Counted from the stretch's first letter, positions 7,320 through 16,684 are shown. The stretch is DNA of 64,000 nucleotides from Neisseria flavescens (GCF_005221285.1 NZ_CP039886.1:868001-932000), one strand, 5' to 3'. Translations and numbers: made by a program. Notes: generated by a model from the letters alone, not told the origin.

Positions 7320-8645
7320 TTACTTTTCTGCTATATATTTAGCTAACTTTTCATGAACAGGCAGATAGCCTTCCCCTATTTGAACATCGCTTCCCACCCG
7401 AAGATTAACAACAGCAAGGCACTTGTTGCCCATACTTAAGATAATCGGCCAATATTTACGGACGAGTGGCACAATATGACACTCTTGCAATAGTTTTTCG
7501 ACTGATTTTTCCCTCTCTCCCGAATGAATCACATCACCTTTGACTACACTTCGAAGTACCGCCTGCTTCTCCAATTCCTCTTCTGACAAACCTCCCTTAA
7601 ACGGTAATAAAACGAAACCATTTTCAAGCAAAATATCTTTCAGACGGCCTCGAACTTCGCTGCCATTACACCAAGGCAGTTTTTGAAACTCACTTTCCTG
7701 ACAAACAAACAGCTTGTCCCGATATGCGACCAGTTCCCCGTCTGACAAATTCAACTGCGCTTGATCAGCGGTTTCCAATACTCGGGCAAAATCGGCAATG
7801 CTGTGATAAGAAGGCAATGATTCCGTTTGCTTTCGCAAAAAATACCAAAGCAGCCGACGACGCAAAAGCGGTGTACATTGCCGCCACAGACTGACACTGA
7901 ATATTCCGTTTGGACTGATGCGCTGGTATTCAGACTCAATCAATTCATCTAAAAGCTGCAAATCTTCCTGCAATAATCGAACATTGGCACAAATTTGCTG
8001 CTCAAAATTCGGGATACGCTGCTGCCATTGCGGCAAAGCCTGATTTCTCATCCAATTGCGTAAATAGCCGGAGTCTTCATTACTTTCGTCTTCAACAAAA
8101 GACAATCCCCATTGTTGCGCATACTCAACCAGTTCCTGACGGGAAAATGCCAAAATCGGCCGCCAGATTTGAATCTCTTCATTTAAATCACGCCATACCG
8201 GCATGGCCGCCATACCGCGCAATCCGCCTCCGCGCACAGCCGACAACATAAATGTTTCGATTTGATCATTGCGGTGATGTGCCAAAACAATAATTTTCTT
8301 CAGGCCGTCTGAAAATGCCTGATATCGTGCAGCCCTGGCCGCAGCCTCCAAACCTTTTCCTTGTTTTTCCACATTGACACGGCACACCCGCAAAGCCACA
8401 TTCAGACGCTGACAATAATCCTGACAAAATTTTGCCCAACTGTCGGCATTAGTGCTTAAACCATGATGAACATGGACAGCACGCAAATCAAAATAGCGAA
8501 ATTCGCGCATCCGATGCAAAAGATGCAGCAGGACAACAGAATCCAATCCGCCACTTAAGCCAACTTCAAAAACAGTATGGCTCGGCAAATCAGGAAAAGC
8601 TGCTTGAAAACTTTTAAATAGGGAATCAGGGGATACTTGCGACAT
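7320..8645 (-). CDS. tilS: tRNA(Ile)-lysidine synthetase TilS
   Basis: TilS attaches lysine to C34 of the CAU-anticodon tRNA(Ile), so that it reads AUA. The 441-residue protein carries the ATP pyrophosphatase P-loop SGGLDS (residues about 30-35) and the HHRNDQIETFMLSAVRGGGLRGMAAM block. The SNEDSGYLRNWMRNQALP motif is also characteristic. The C-terminal third is the usual variable tRNA-binding part. The length is normal for the family. It is a single gene, with accA upstream on the same strand separated by a strong hairpin terminator. Confidence 0.95.
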   Translation of the reverse strand: MSQVSPDSLFKSFQAAFPDLPSHTVFEVGLSGGLDSVVLLHLLHRMREFRYFDLRAVHVHHGLSTNADSWAKFCQDYCQRLNVALRVCRVNVEKQGKGLEAAARAARYQAFSDGLKKIIVLAHHRNDQIETFMLSAVRGGGLRGMAAMPVWRDLNEEIQIWRPILAFSRQELVEYAQQWGLSFVEDESNEDSGYLRNWMRNQALPQWQQRIPNFEQQICANVRLLQEDLQLLDELIESEYQRISPNGIFSVSLWRQCTPLLRRRLLWYFLRKQTESLPSYHSIADFARVLETADQAQLNLSDGELVAYRDKLFVCQESEFQKLPWCNGSEVRGRLKDILLENGFVLLPFKGGLSEEELEKQAVLRSVVKGDVIHSGEREKSVEKLLQECHIVPLVRKYWPIILSMGNKCLAVVNLRVGSDVQIGEGYLPVHEKLAKYIAEK

Positions 8646-8690
8646 TTCAGACGGCCTGAAATTGTAAATTACTCAAAAATAGAACACAAA

Positions 8691-8721
8691 AAAAGCAAGC
8701 AGCGACCATCTGCTTGCTTTT
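8691..8721 (-). terminator. Terminator of accA
   Basis: On the minus strand AAAAGCAAGCAG and CTGCTTGCTTTT form a 12-bp stem with a 7-base loop, followed by more T residues. It is not DUS-based. Confidence 0.88.
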
Positions 8722-8734
8722 TCAACAGTCAAAC

Positions 8735-9694
8735 TTATTTATCGGTAAATTTACCGTAAGCCATGATGCGGTCGAAACGGCGAGAAAGCAAGTCAGGCAT
8801 GGTCATGCTTTGCGCTTCGCTTAATTGCTGTTCCAAAACGGTTTTGACGTTTTTCATCGTGGTTTCAAAATCACGGTGTGCGCCACCCAAAGGCTCATCA
8901 ATCACTGTGTCGATGACATCCAATTCTTGCAGGCGTTTGGCAGTAATACCCAATGCTTGCGCGGCATCTGCTGCTTTTTCAGCAGTTTTCCAAAGAATAG
9001 AAGCGCAACCTTCGGGAGAAATCACCGAATAAGTCGAGTATTGCAGCATATTGACGTAGTCGCCGACAGCCACTGCCAACGCACCCCCCGAGCCGCCTTC
9101 GCCAATGATGGTGCACAATACCGGCACATGCAGACGGGTCAGTTCATACAAATTACGGCCGATGGCTTCAGACTGGCCGCGTTCTTCTGCGCCAATTCCC
9201 GGATACGCGCCCGGGGTATCGACAAAGGTCATGACCGGAATATTGAATTTTTCGGCAGTCTTCATCAAGCGCAGTGCTTTACGGTAACCTTCAGGACGCG
9301 GCATACCGAAATTGCGGCGGATTTTTTCTTTGGTATCGCGACCTTTTTGATGGCCGATAACCATCACGCTTTGGCCGTTGAAACGCGCCAAACCGCCGAC
9401 AATGGCATGATCGTCAGAATAATGGCGGTCGCCGTGCAGCTCTTCAAAATCGGTAAAAATACCGTTGATGTAGTCCAAAGTATAAGGACGTTGCGGATGG
9501 CGGGATACTTGTGAAATTTGAGCCGGAGTCAGCTTGCTGAAAATTGACTTGGTCAACTCGCTGCTTTTCTTTTTCAGTCTGGCAATCTCGTCGGAAATAT
9601 CAACGGCAGATTCGTCTTGTACGAATCGCAACTCGTCAATTTTATTGGTTAATTCGGCGATGGGTTGTTCGAAGTCCAAAAAAACGGGTTTCAT
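8735..9694 (-). CDS. accA: Acetyl-CoA carboxylase carboxyltransferase alpha
   Basis: This is the alpha subunit of the carboxyltransferase that makes malonyl-CoA for fatty acid synthesis. ATG 9694 is chosen because the product then begins MKPVFLDFEQPIAELTNKID, as in other AccA proteins; the 23-codon upstream extension has no homology. The 319-residue protein shows YINGIFTDFEELHGDR, the oxyanion-forming VDTPGAYPGIGAEERGQ, and IIGEGGSGGALA. Its partner accD is not in this window, which is normal in proteobacteria. Confidence 0.96.
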   Translation of the reverse strand: MKPVFLDFEQPIAELTNKIDELRFVQDESAVDISDEIARLKKKSSELTKSIFSKLTPAQISQVSRHPQRPYTLDYINGIFTDFEELHGDRHYSDDHAIVGGLARFNGQSVMVIGHQKGRDTKEKIRRNFGMPRPEGYRKALRLMKTAEKFNIPVMTFVDTPGAYPGIGAEERGQSEAIGRNLYELTRLHVPVLCTIIGEGGSGGALAVAVGDYVNMLQYSTYSVISPEGCASILWKTAEKAADAAQALGITAKRLQELDVIDTVIDEPLGGAHRDFETTMKNVKTVLEQQLSEAQSMTMPDLLSRRFDRIMAYGKFTDK

Positions 9695-9900
9695 AAAACA
9701 AAGCTCTCGGTAACGGTTGCTGACATGATACGCTAAACAGACGTATTTGACAGCATTTCTCAAAGGGAAACTGCCATCTTTTGCAATAAAAAATCTTTCA
9801 GACGGCCTTTATAATAAAGAAATAGTATATCTGCACTAAACGCATGGAGTGCCGTATCTTATGATAAACTTCAATTCAGTTCAATCATTTCAAACAGGCT

Positions 9901-10302
9901 ATGAAAAACGATCATGACAATTCGTCCATGCGCTTGGACAAATGGCTGTGGGCCGCGCGCTTTTTCAAGACCCGCGCGCTGGCACAAAAACATATTGAGC
10001 TGGGCAGGGTTTTGGTAAACGGCTCGAAGGTGAAAAACAGCAAAAATATTTCTGCCGGCGACACCATCGACATGACTTTGAACTCCCTTCCCTATAAATT
10101 CAAAGTTGCCGCGCTCAATCATCAACGCCGACCGGCACCGGAAGCACGTTTACTCTACGAAGAAGACATGAAAACGGCTGCCGAACGCGAAGCTCAAAAA
10201 CAGCTCGACCAAGCCAGCCGCATCAGTGCCGCTTATCCGGACGGACGCCCAACCAAACGCGACCGCCGCCAGCTTGACCGTATGAAGCGCGATAGCTGGT
10301 AA
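9901..10302 (+). CDS. hslR: S4-domain RNA-binding heat shock protein Hsp15
   Basis: The 133-residue basic protein has an N-terminal S4 RNA-binding domain (MRLDKWLWAARFFKTRALAQ, then IELGRVLVNG). The lysine/arginine-rich C-terminus ends KRDRRQLDRMKRDSW. Hsp15 binds stalled 50S subunits that carry peptidyl-tRNA and helps recycle them. The first ATG (9901) has a weak ribosome site, and ATG 9928 is an alternative start closer to the S4 core. It stands alone, divergent from accA, with a DUS hairpin and a second hairpin downstream. Confidence 0.88.
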   Translation: MKNDHDNSSMRLDKWLWAARFFKTRALAQKHIELGRVLVNGSKVKNSKNISAGDTIDMTLNSLPYKFKVAALNHQRRPAPEARLLYEEDMKTAAEREAQKQLDQASRISAAYPDGRPTKRDRRQLDRMKRDSW

Positions 10303-10356
10303 AGCGTTTCTTCCATTGTTTCAGACGGCCCTATATCCATGCCGTCTGAAAACCAA

Positions 10357-10382
10357 AAACAGGCAGGACATCCTGCCTGTTT
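10357..10382. terminator. Bidirectional terminator between hslR and the porin gene
   Basis: AAACAGGCAGGA (10357-10368) pairs with TCCTGCCTGTTT (10371-10382), with a 2-base formal loop and T-rich flanks. Just upstream, 10339-10350 is a rare AT-dialect DUS (ATGCCGTCTGAA). Confidence 0.85.
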
Positions 10383-10396
10383 TTTATTTGTGATGA

Positions 10397-11515
10397 TTAA
10401 AATTTATATTCTAACTGACCACGAATAACGTTTACATCCTGCTTATCTGTGCCTACGGTAGGCGTAACCTGTTTGCCGGCCAAATAGAAGCCTTTGAGTT
10501 TCCAGTTTTTCCAAGGAATATAGGTCGCACCGATTTGCACGCCTTGGACATTTTTGCTGTAATCCTCAACAGAAGAGACACCGGACAACGAACCGACACG
10601 GCGGTAGTTCAAGAATACGTCATAAGCATTACGGACGTTCCAGTCGGCCAATTTATAGTGTACCTCAGTAAACACGCCGTCATTTTTGATTTCTTGTCCG
10701 GCATCATTATAGGCTTTGATATTGGACTTGCTGACTGCGGCCATCCAATGCCAATCATCATTAAACTTGATGTCCGTACCGATTTCTCCGAAGACCGCAT
10801 TTTTCTTCGCACCGCGTACATCGATGTCTTTCATGTAGCTGACGGTTGCGCCGACGTTGATATTCTCATTCACAGGCAACATACTTTGAACCGCGGCAAA
10901 ATGTCTGCGGCGGCCGCCAATGCCCCATGTGTTGTCGTTCAGATTGCCGGTACGGCGGCCCGCATAGATTTTGGTAGGCAGGGTTTTATTGTCGAAGAAG
11001 ATTTCGCCGCCGGTTACTTCGGTATCCCAGACGCGGCCGTAGGAAGAGAACGCACCAAATTTACCGACACGCGCTTTAATATTGTTGTACAAAGTACCTT
11101 CGGCATACAGTTTATTGACCGGCACATCATGATCGCCGTTGAATTTACCGGTTTCCAAATCAATATTCGGCTCAATTTGGGCCACCAATTTCCAATCTTT
11201 ATACAGTTTTGCGCGTAACCAAAACTCCGCATTGAAGTTGGCATTGGTATCTTCAGGCGTCGGATTGATGCCGCTGTTGTTGGCATTGATGTCTTTGGTA
11301 TCCGCACGTACGCGCAAACCACCATTCACAGTCAACAAATCATTGAAAATGCTGATTTTATCGTCATCCTTGCGAATGATACTGCCGGAATTGACGTAAT
11401 CGTTGGTGGTAGCCAAAGCTGCCGCATCATGTCCGCCATCAGCATTCTCTGCCAAAGAATAAGATGATGATGCCAATAAAATACAGGTTGCAATCAGTTT
11501 GGTTTGAAATTTCAT
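10397..11515 (-). CDS. Putative outer membrane porin
   Basis: Starting at ATG 11515 (GGAGAG upstream) the product is about 372 residues and begins with a signal peptide, MKFQTKLIATCILLASSSYSLA, cut near residue 22. The mature protein is rich in alternating hydrophobic/polar strands, with aromatic residues at strand ends. It finishes GQLEYKF, so a terminal aromatic residue suits BAM recognition. The pattern (LRVRADTKDINANN, AEFWLRAKLYKDWKLVAQIEPNID, KVGKFGAFSSYGRVWD) fits a 14-18-stranded porin-like barrel. It is distinct from the classical Neisseria porins PorA and PorB. The substrate is unknown. It is transcribed alone from an AT-rich upstream region (11516-11680). Confidence 0.75.
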   Translation of the reverse strand: MKFQTKLIATCILLASSSYSLAENADGGHDAAALATTNDYVNSGSIIRKDDDKISIFNDLLTVNGGLRVRADTKDINANNSGINPTPEDTNANFNAEFWLRAKLYKDWKLVAQIEPNIDLETGKFNGDHDVPVNKLYAEGTLYNNIKARVGKFGAFSSYGRVWDTEVTGGEIFFDNKTLPTKIYAGRRTGNLNDNTWGIGGRRRHFAAVQSMLPVNENINVGATVSYMKDIDVRGAKKNAVFGEIGTDIKFNDDWHWMAAVSKSNIKAYNDAGQEIKNDGVFTEVHYKLADWNVRNAYDVFLNYRRVGSLSGVSSVEDYSKNVQGVQIGATYIPWKNWKLKGFYLAGKQVTPTVGTDKQDVNVIRGQLEYKF

Positions 11516-11692
11516 GCCGACTCTCCAAAAGAAGGTATTGAAAGTGAAGTATTCGATAAAGCGTACAAAACTATGAATTTCGTATAAATTATTCATTTTA
11601 TTTACTAATTATTTTTATCGTATGTAAATTAGTGTAATCCGTCAAGCAGATTTAAACGCTTTATCCTCTTTCAGACGGCCTCTTGATTCAGG

Positions 11693-13456
11693 TCAAACGG
11701 AAGCCTGCTCATCAGACTGTTCAAACTGCCATTTCAAGGCATCGGCCAATGCTGTCCTGCGTTTTTGATGGCATCCCACAGCCTGACACAATTCCTCTGC
11801 ATTTCCCCAAAACACAAAACATTCACGCGCGCGGGTAATGGCCGTGTAAAGCAAAGCCTTATCCAACCCTCGAGCTTCCTCTTCGCCCTCCGTCGTTGCA
11901 GGCACTGACGGCGGCAACAGCCATACTTCCCGATATTCCGAACCTTGGCTCTTATGCACCGTCATGGCAAAAGCCGATTCAAAATCAGGCAAACGGCTGA
12001 TGGCAATTTTTTTGAATCCATCTTTCTCAGGGAAATAGGCAGACAAGCCATTCAACGATTCTTCATCTTTCATAATCAGCCCGATGTCGCCGTTAAACAC
12101 TTCCAGCATGTAATCATTGTGGGTAATCATGATGATTTGTCCGGCAAACCAAGGCGTTTCGCCCGAAACCTTGCCTTGTCGTTGCAGATATTCTTGATAA
12201 GCCTGATTCAAATCATCCGCATCCTGCCGCCAAGCCGCCAATACCACCACATCGGCCGCATGACCGTAAGCGAGTGCGACATTATTCTCTGCCACGGCCT
12301 GCCAATAATTCTGTTGCTTTTGATACAGCAAGGCGACCTGCTCTTTCAGACGGCCTGATTTCATTTCCAACTCTTTGGGAAACTTGTCAAACTGTTCGAC
12401 CGCAGTTTGCTTTTCCCCGGACACCACCGCCCTTGCCAAACAACCGATACCGCTGTCTGCGCCAAAACGGTGACTGAACGTCAATTTGGCATTGTTTTGC
12501 GATAAAGCCTGTGGCTGCCCTTTAATCTCAAAGCCATGATTGGGCAGATACACCTCCAGCTTTTCAGCGGTTTCTTTATCCAAAGCTGTCGGACGCGACA
12601 ATGCCGCCAATACGGCTCCCAGACCAACCGACGGCAACTGGTTTTCATCGCCAAGCAACACCAGACGACAGCCGGTCGGTACGGCACGCAACAAATCCAA
12701 CACCAGCGGCAAATCCAACATCGAAGCCTCATCCACCACCAAAACATCCAAAGCAAGTGGATATTCACGATTGAACGCAGGGCGCATTTGCGGCGGCCTC
12801 AGTTTCAACAATCGATGGACGGTCTGCCCTTCCAAGTTTTCCAAATGCGCTTTAATGCTCGGAGACAAATCAAAACCGTCCAAAGCACGCTGCAAAGCCC
12901 GTGCCATATGCGCAGCCGCTTTGCCCGTCGGCGCTGCCAACGCGATACGGGGCAGCTTCGTACTGTTATTGCAAATCAGACCCAAAAGCTTTGCTACGGT
13001 CGTCGTCTTACCCGTACCCGGCCCACCGGTAATCAGCATAAAGTTTTGCAGCAAAGCCAAAGCCGCAGCATCCCGTTGCTCTTTACTGTCTTTAGGGTCA
13101 AACCAGTCGCTCAGGCTTTTTGAAGCCGCCATGAAATTCACTTCTTCCGCCTCTGCACTGGCCAGCCGTTTGATTTCAACAGCCAAATCATGCTCCAACT
13201 GCCACATCCGCCCCAAAAACAATTTCCGGCCTTGCAGGATAAGCGGTTTATCCGCATTACCGACCAAGTTCGGCAAGTTGCTTAAGGCATCGACATCCTC
13301 TTTATCCAAGTAAATAAACGAATGCCCGTTTTGCAAGGCTGCAAACAGCCGAACCACATAAGGCTCAATAACGGATACCCCCTGTACTTCGTGGCGGCGG
13401 AAAAACGCTATGGCCGCATCTGCGGCAGAGGAAAGGATAGAGTCGGTCGGATTCAT
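11693..13456 (-). CDS. recD: Exodeoxyribonuclease V alpha subunit RecD
   Basis: RecD is the 5'-3' helicase subunit of the RecBCD recombination and repair enzyme. The 587-residue protein has Walker A in MLITGGPGTGKTTTVAKLLG, Walker B-like VVDEASMLDLPL, and later helicase motifs ending with FAMTVHKSQGSEY and YTAITRARE. The size and order of motifs are normal. recB and recC are not in the window, as is usual for Neisseria, where the genes are scattered. The DUS at the 3' side overlaps the downstream gap. In naturally competent bacteria this enzyme also processes incoming DNA. Confidence 0.95.
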   Translation of the reverse strand: MNPTDSILSSAADAAIAFFRRHEVQGVSVIEPYVVRLFAALQNGHSFIYLDKEDVDALSNLPNLVGNADKPLILQGRKLFLGRMWQLEHDLAVEIKRLASAEAEEVNFMAASKSLSDWFDPKDSKEQRDAAALALLQNFMLITGGPGTGKTTTVAKLLGLICNNSTKLPRIALAAPTGKAAAHMARALQRALDGFDLSPSIKAHLENLEGQTVHRLLKLRPPQMRPAFNREYPLALDVLVVDEASMLDLPLVLDLLRAVPTGCRLVLLGDENQLPSVGLGAVLAALSRPTALDKETAEKLEVYLPNHGFEIKGQPQALSQNNAKLTFSHRFGADSGIGCLARAVVSGEKQTAVEQFDKFPKELEMKSGRLKEQVALLYQKQQNYWQAVAENNVALAYGHAADVVVLAAWRQDADDLNQAYQEYLQRQGKVSGETPWFAGQIIMITHNDYMLEVFNGDIGLIMKDEESLNGLSAYFPEKDGFKKIAISRLPDFESAFAMTVHKSQGSEYREVWLLPPSVPATTEGEEEARGLDKALLYTAITRARECFVFWGNAEELCQAVGCHQKRRTALADALKWQFEQSDEQASV

Positions 13457-13489
13457 GGTTTAGGCTTGATTGATACGGACAAAAGAAAG

Positions 13490-13542
13490 GCCGTCTGAAA
13501 AACAGCATTTCCATAAATGAAAACCTATTTTTCAGACGGCCT
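13490..13542 (-). terminator. DUS-pair hairpin between recD and lolD
   Basis: AGGCCGTCTGAAA at 13490-13502 mirrors TTTCAGACGGCCT at 13530-13542. It lies between the lolD stop and the recD start, so it can terminate the lolCD transcript. Confidence 0.6.
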
Positions 13543-13588
13543 CTATTATACCGTTCAAAGCATAAAATATTTGCCTGAAATAATAACC

Positions 13589-14272
13589 TTATTGCAGCAC
13601 TTGCAGGCTGCCGTCTTTCATGGTCATTACCCGGTCAAAACGCTCAGCCAGCTCGTCATCATGGGTCACTACAATCAGGCTGGTGTTCAATTCGCGTTTC
13701 AAATCCAGCATCATGTCCAGCACATTTTGCGCATTTTTACGGTCAAGGTTCCCCGTCGGCTCATCTGCCAATAAGCATTTTGGCTCATTAACCAAAGCAC
13801 GGGCAATCGCCGCACGCTGACGCTCGCCGCCGGAAAGTTCGCTCGGACGGTGCAGCATACGCTTGTCCAAGCCAACCTTTTTCAGCATCTTGACAGCCTT
13901 TTCCTCGGCCATCGCCTTGGGCATTTTGCCGATTAAAAGCGGCATCATGACATTTTCCAAAGCAGAAAACTCAGGCAATAGATGGTGGAACTGATACACA
14001 AAGCCCAAATAACGGTTGCGCAATTCGCCCAACTGTTTTTGACTCAAACCGCCCAAATCCTGATCCATCAGTATTACCTTGCCTTCAGACGGCATATCCA
14101 AGCCACCGAGAAGGTGCAGCAATGTGGATTTACCGCTGCCTGACGAACCGATGATACTCACGCTTTCCGCTTCGGCAACTTCAAAATCTAAATGATTCAA
14201 CACTTGTACATTCAATGCGCCGTCATTATAGCTTTTGCCAACGCCGATACATTTCAAAATTGTCTTACTCAT
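13589..14272 (-). CDS. lolD: Lipoprotein-releasing ABC transporter ATPase LolD
   Basis: LolD powers release of lipoproteins from the inner membrane to the LolA chaperone. ATG 14272 (MSKTILKCIGVGKSYNDGAL) overlaps the last codons of lolC by eight bases, a sign of coupling; the longer frame to 14374 only reads through lolC. The 227-residue protein shows Walker A GSSGSGKST, the LolD signature segment LGFVYQFHHLLPEFSALENV, the ABC signature LSGGERQR, and Walker B CLLADEPTGNLD. Confidence 0.95.
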   Translation of the reverse strand: MSKTILKCIGVGKSYNDGALNVQVLNHLDFEVAEAESVSIIGSSGSGKSTLLHLLGGLDMPSEGKVILMDQDLGGLSQKQLGELRNRYLGFVYQFHHLLPEFSALENVMMPLLIGKMPKAMAEEKAVKMLKKVGLDKRMLHRPSELSGGERQRAAIARALVNEPKCLLADEPTGNLDRKNAQNVLDMMLDLKRELNTSLIVVTHDDELAERFDRVMTMKDGSLQVLQ

Positions 14273-15515
14273 AACGCAGAGCCTCCGCAGGTTGGGTTTT
14301 TGCAGCACGCCAGCTCGGATACAGTGTGGCGATAAATGCCAAGCCAAGCGAAATGCAGGCAATAACGGCAACATCCTTCCAGTTCACATCGCTAGGCAGG
14401 TAATCGATGAAATAAACCTGTGAGTTAATCAAATGCACACCAAACAGATCTTCAAAAAACGCGACAATCTTGCCGACATTCCAACCCAGCAATACACCGC
14501 ATACCACACCCACAAGCGTACCGAAGAACCCCGCAAATGCGCCCTGCACCAAGAAAATCTTCATGACGCCGCCCGGAGACAAACCCAACGTGCGCAAAAT
14601 CGCAATATCGGCTTGTTTTTCCGTTACCGCCATTACCAAGGAAGAGACGAGGTTAAACGCAGCAACCGCGATAATCAGTGTCAAAATGATGAACATCATG
14701 CGTTTTTCCAACTCAACGGCTTCAAAATAGCTGCGGTTGTTAAACGTCCAGTCGCGCGCCCATACCTCATCTTTTTTAGTATCAGGAATCAACTTGGCAA
14801 TGAAAGACGGCGCATTCTGAGGATCAGCCAGTCGCAAACGCAGCCCACCGACATTTTCTCCCAGCCGATACAAGACTTGCGCATCCTTGATATGCGTCAT
14901 GGCCAAGGTATTATCGACTTCATAAACACCAGTTTTTACCACACCAACCACATTAAACTGCTTCAAGCGCGGCACTACGCCGGCAGGAGTAACATTACCC
15001 TCTGGCGTAATCACTGTAACCTTGCCGCCAATCTCCGTGCCCAATGCCTCAGCAAGCCCTTGACCCAAAATAATATCAAATTCGCCCGGCTTCAAATCGT
15101 CAAAACTGCCGGCCGGCATATCCTTACCGTAATCAACGACATTTTTTTCTTCAGACGGCAAAATACCGCGTATCTGCACACCGCGCACTTCGCCGGCATT
15201 GGCAAGCAAAGCCTGATCGGAAACATAAGGCGCGCTGGCCAATACTTCCTTTTTGCCTTTTACAAATTCGCGCAAATTCTGCCAACCCGGCGCACTACCG
15301 ACATCGTAATAGCCGATTTCCGCATGAGGTGCAACGTTCAACAATTGACCGCGTATCTCTTTTTGAAATCCGTTCATTACCGATAAAACCACAATCAGTG
15401 CAGTTACGCCCAAGGCGATACCGGCGATTGAAATCATGGTAATAAATGACATAAAGCCATTGCGTTTTTTCGCACGCAGATAGCGCAGGCCTATCCAAGT
15501 TTCTAAAGAAGCCAT
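14265..15515 (-). CDS. lolC: Lipoprotein-releasing permease LolC/LolE
   Basis: The 416-residue inner membrane permease has the MacB-like layout. It has one N-terminal helix after FIGLRYLRAKKRNGF-type sequence, a periplasmic domain of roughly 200 residues, then three C-terminal helices (FIILTLIIAVAAFNLVSSLVMA; FLVQGAFAGFFGTLVG; and IACISLGLAFIATLYPSWRAA). It ends TQPAEALRYE, as usual. Only one permease gene is present next to lolD, so the transporter probably works as a homodimer, as proposed for LolF-type systems. Which name (LolC, E or F) is best cannot be decided here. Confidence 0.92.
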   Translation of the reverse strand: MASLETWIGLRYLRAKKRNGFMSFITMISIAGIALGVTALIVVLSVMNGFQKEIRGQLLNVAPHAEIGYYDVGSAPGWQNLREFVKGKKEVLASAPYVSDQALLANAGEVRGVQIRGILPSEEKNVVDYGKDMPAGSFDDLKPGEFDIILGQGLAEALGTEIGGKVTVITPEGNVTPAGVVPRLKQFNVVGVVKTGVYEVDNTLAMTHIKDAQVLYRLGENVGGLRLRLADPQNAPSFIAKLIPDTKKDEVWARDWTFNNRSYFEAVELEKRMMFIILTLIIAVAAFNLVSSLVMAVTEKQADIAILRTLGLSPGGVMKIFLVQGAFAGFFGTLVGVVCGVLLGWNVGKIVAFFEDLFGVHLINSQVYFIDYLPSDVNWKDVAVIACISLGLAFIATLYPSWRAAKTQPAEALRYE

Positions 15516-15656
15516 TCAAAAATGCCTCATTCGTTTGTCAAAAAACGCTTATTGTACCGTAAAACCGACAGGTCGTCCGATTGCCCGACTGATGTAGCAT
15601 TCAGGGATAAAGTGTATGTAAAACCATGTATCTTCCCGTAAATTCCGCCGAAAAAC

Positions 15657-15685
15657 TTGCACAATCGGCCAATCGCCCTTATTCT
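15657..15685 (+). promoter_or_regulatory. Sigma-70 promoter of the small exported protein
   Basis: TTGCAC (15657-15662) and TATTCT (15680-15685) are spaced by exactly 17 bases. Transcription would start near 15692, about 37 bases before the ATG at 15729. Confidence 0.75.
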
Positions 15686-15728
15686 GAAGCTGTGACACCT
15701 TTGTCACCATCAAAAAGGAAATACACTA

Positions 15729-16016
15729 ATGAACAGCAAAAAATTCTTGGGCCTCGTATCCGTAGCTGTAGGTTTGTCATTCAGCTTCAATGCATATGCC
15801 GCCAAAGAAATCAAAATCAGTTCAAACAATACCGCTTACTCTGACGCCGATGTTCAAAAACTGGCAGCCACTGCTGTCGGCATGGGCGTAAAAGAACCTG
15901 TCAGCCTCAACAGCGGAAACGGTGTTGTTACCGTATCCGGCAGCAGCGCAACCAAATGTGCATTCAAAGTCGGCAACGGCGATACGCCTCAAATTCAAGG
16001 CGTCAGCTGCAAATAA
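15729..16016 (+). CDS. Small exported protein, unknown function
   Basis: The 95-residue product has a clean Sec signal peptide (MNSKKFLGLVSVAVGLSFSF, cleavage after NAYA). The mature domain of about 70 residues holds two cysteines (TKCAFK and the last-but-one residue, in VSCK) that could form a disulphide in the periplasm. The short beta-like pattern (GNGVVTVSGSSATKCAFKVGNG) suggests a compact sandwich. A well-formed promoter and an AAGGAAA ribosome site precede it, and a perfect DUS hairpin follows, so it is a complete monocistronic unit. I do not recognise the family. Confidence 0.8.
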   Translation: MNSKKFLGLVSVAVGLSFSFNAYAAKEIKISSNNTAYSDADVQKLAATAVGMGVKEPVSLNSGNGVVTVSGSSATKCAFKVGNGDTPQIQGVSCK

Positions 16017-16032
16017 TCTGATTTAATCGATG

Positions 16033-16067
16033 AAAAGGCCGTCTGAAAGACTTTCAGACGGCCTTTT
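16033..16067. terminator. DUS-pair terminator between the exported protein gene and recR
   Basis: AAAAGGCCGTCTGAAA at 16033-16048 pairs with its complement ending at 16067 across a 3-base loop, with T runs on both sides. It serves both converging genes. Confidence 0.88.
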
Positions 16068-16078
16068 TATATTGGCAT

Positions 16079-16684
16079 TTAAGATTGGATATTTCTTCTA
16101 TCGTAAACAGCCTGAGCCAAAGTACCGGCATCCACATATTCCATCTCGCCGCCCAAAGGTATTCCCCTTGCCAATCGGCTGACTTTATAAGGAAGGTTTT
16201 TAAATAATTCCGCCAATACATATGCTGTCGCATCACCTTCGGCTGTGAAGTTGGTTGCAATGATAATTTCCTCAATATCACTCGCCTGCAAACGGGCAAC
16301 CAGCTTATCTAATGCTACTGCCGAAATATCCATGCCCTGCGCCGGACTGACTTGCCCCATCAAAACAAAATACAGGCCATCATGGCAATTGGCCGCCTCC
16401 ATACTGGAGACATCCGCCGGCATATGTACAATCATCAAGCGGCTTTTTTCGCGTTTTTCGTCCGCACAAATTTCACACAAATCGCCTTCGCAAAATGTAT
16501 TACACATCCGACAATGCTGCACCTGTCTCAAAGCAAACTGCAAAGCATCCACCAACTCCTGCGCTTCTTCGCGTTTGTACTGTAAAAGCTGGTAAGCCAT
16601 GCGTTGTGCGGATTTTGGGCCGACATTGGGCAGGATTTTTAATGCATTAATCAAGCGGACAAAGGCATCAGGATTTTTACTCAT
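16079..16684 (-). CDS. recR: Recombination protein RecR
   Basis: RecR acts with RecF/RecO to load RecA on gapped DNA. The 201-residue protein has the N-terminal helix-hairpin-helix ALKILPNVGPKSAQRMAYQLL and the four-cysteine zinc finger CRMCNTFCEGDLCEIC. A Toprim domain follows (LMIVHMPADVSSMEAA, later IEEIIIATNFTAEGDATA). The final GIPLGGEMEYVDAGTLAQAV is diagnostic. A DUS sits directly before the start codon, in the leader. Confidence 0.96.
   Translation of the reverse strand: MSKNPDAFVRLINALKILPNVGPKSAQRMAYQLLQYKREEAQELVDALQFALRQVQHCRMCNTFCEGDLCEICADEKREKSRLMIVHMPADVSSMEAANCHDGLYFVLMGQVSPAQGMDISAVALDKLVARLQASDIEEIIIATNFTAEGDATAYVLAELFKNLPYKVSRLARGIPLGGEMEYVDAGTLAQAVYDRRNIQS

Noticed and set aside
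14433..15386. Plus-strand open frame of 317 codons
   Set aside because: It is antisense to lolC and has no recognisable domain.
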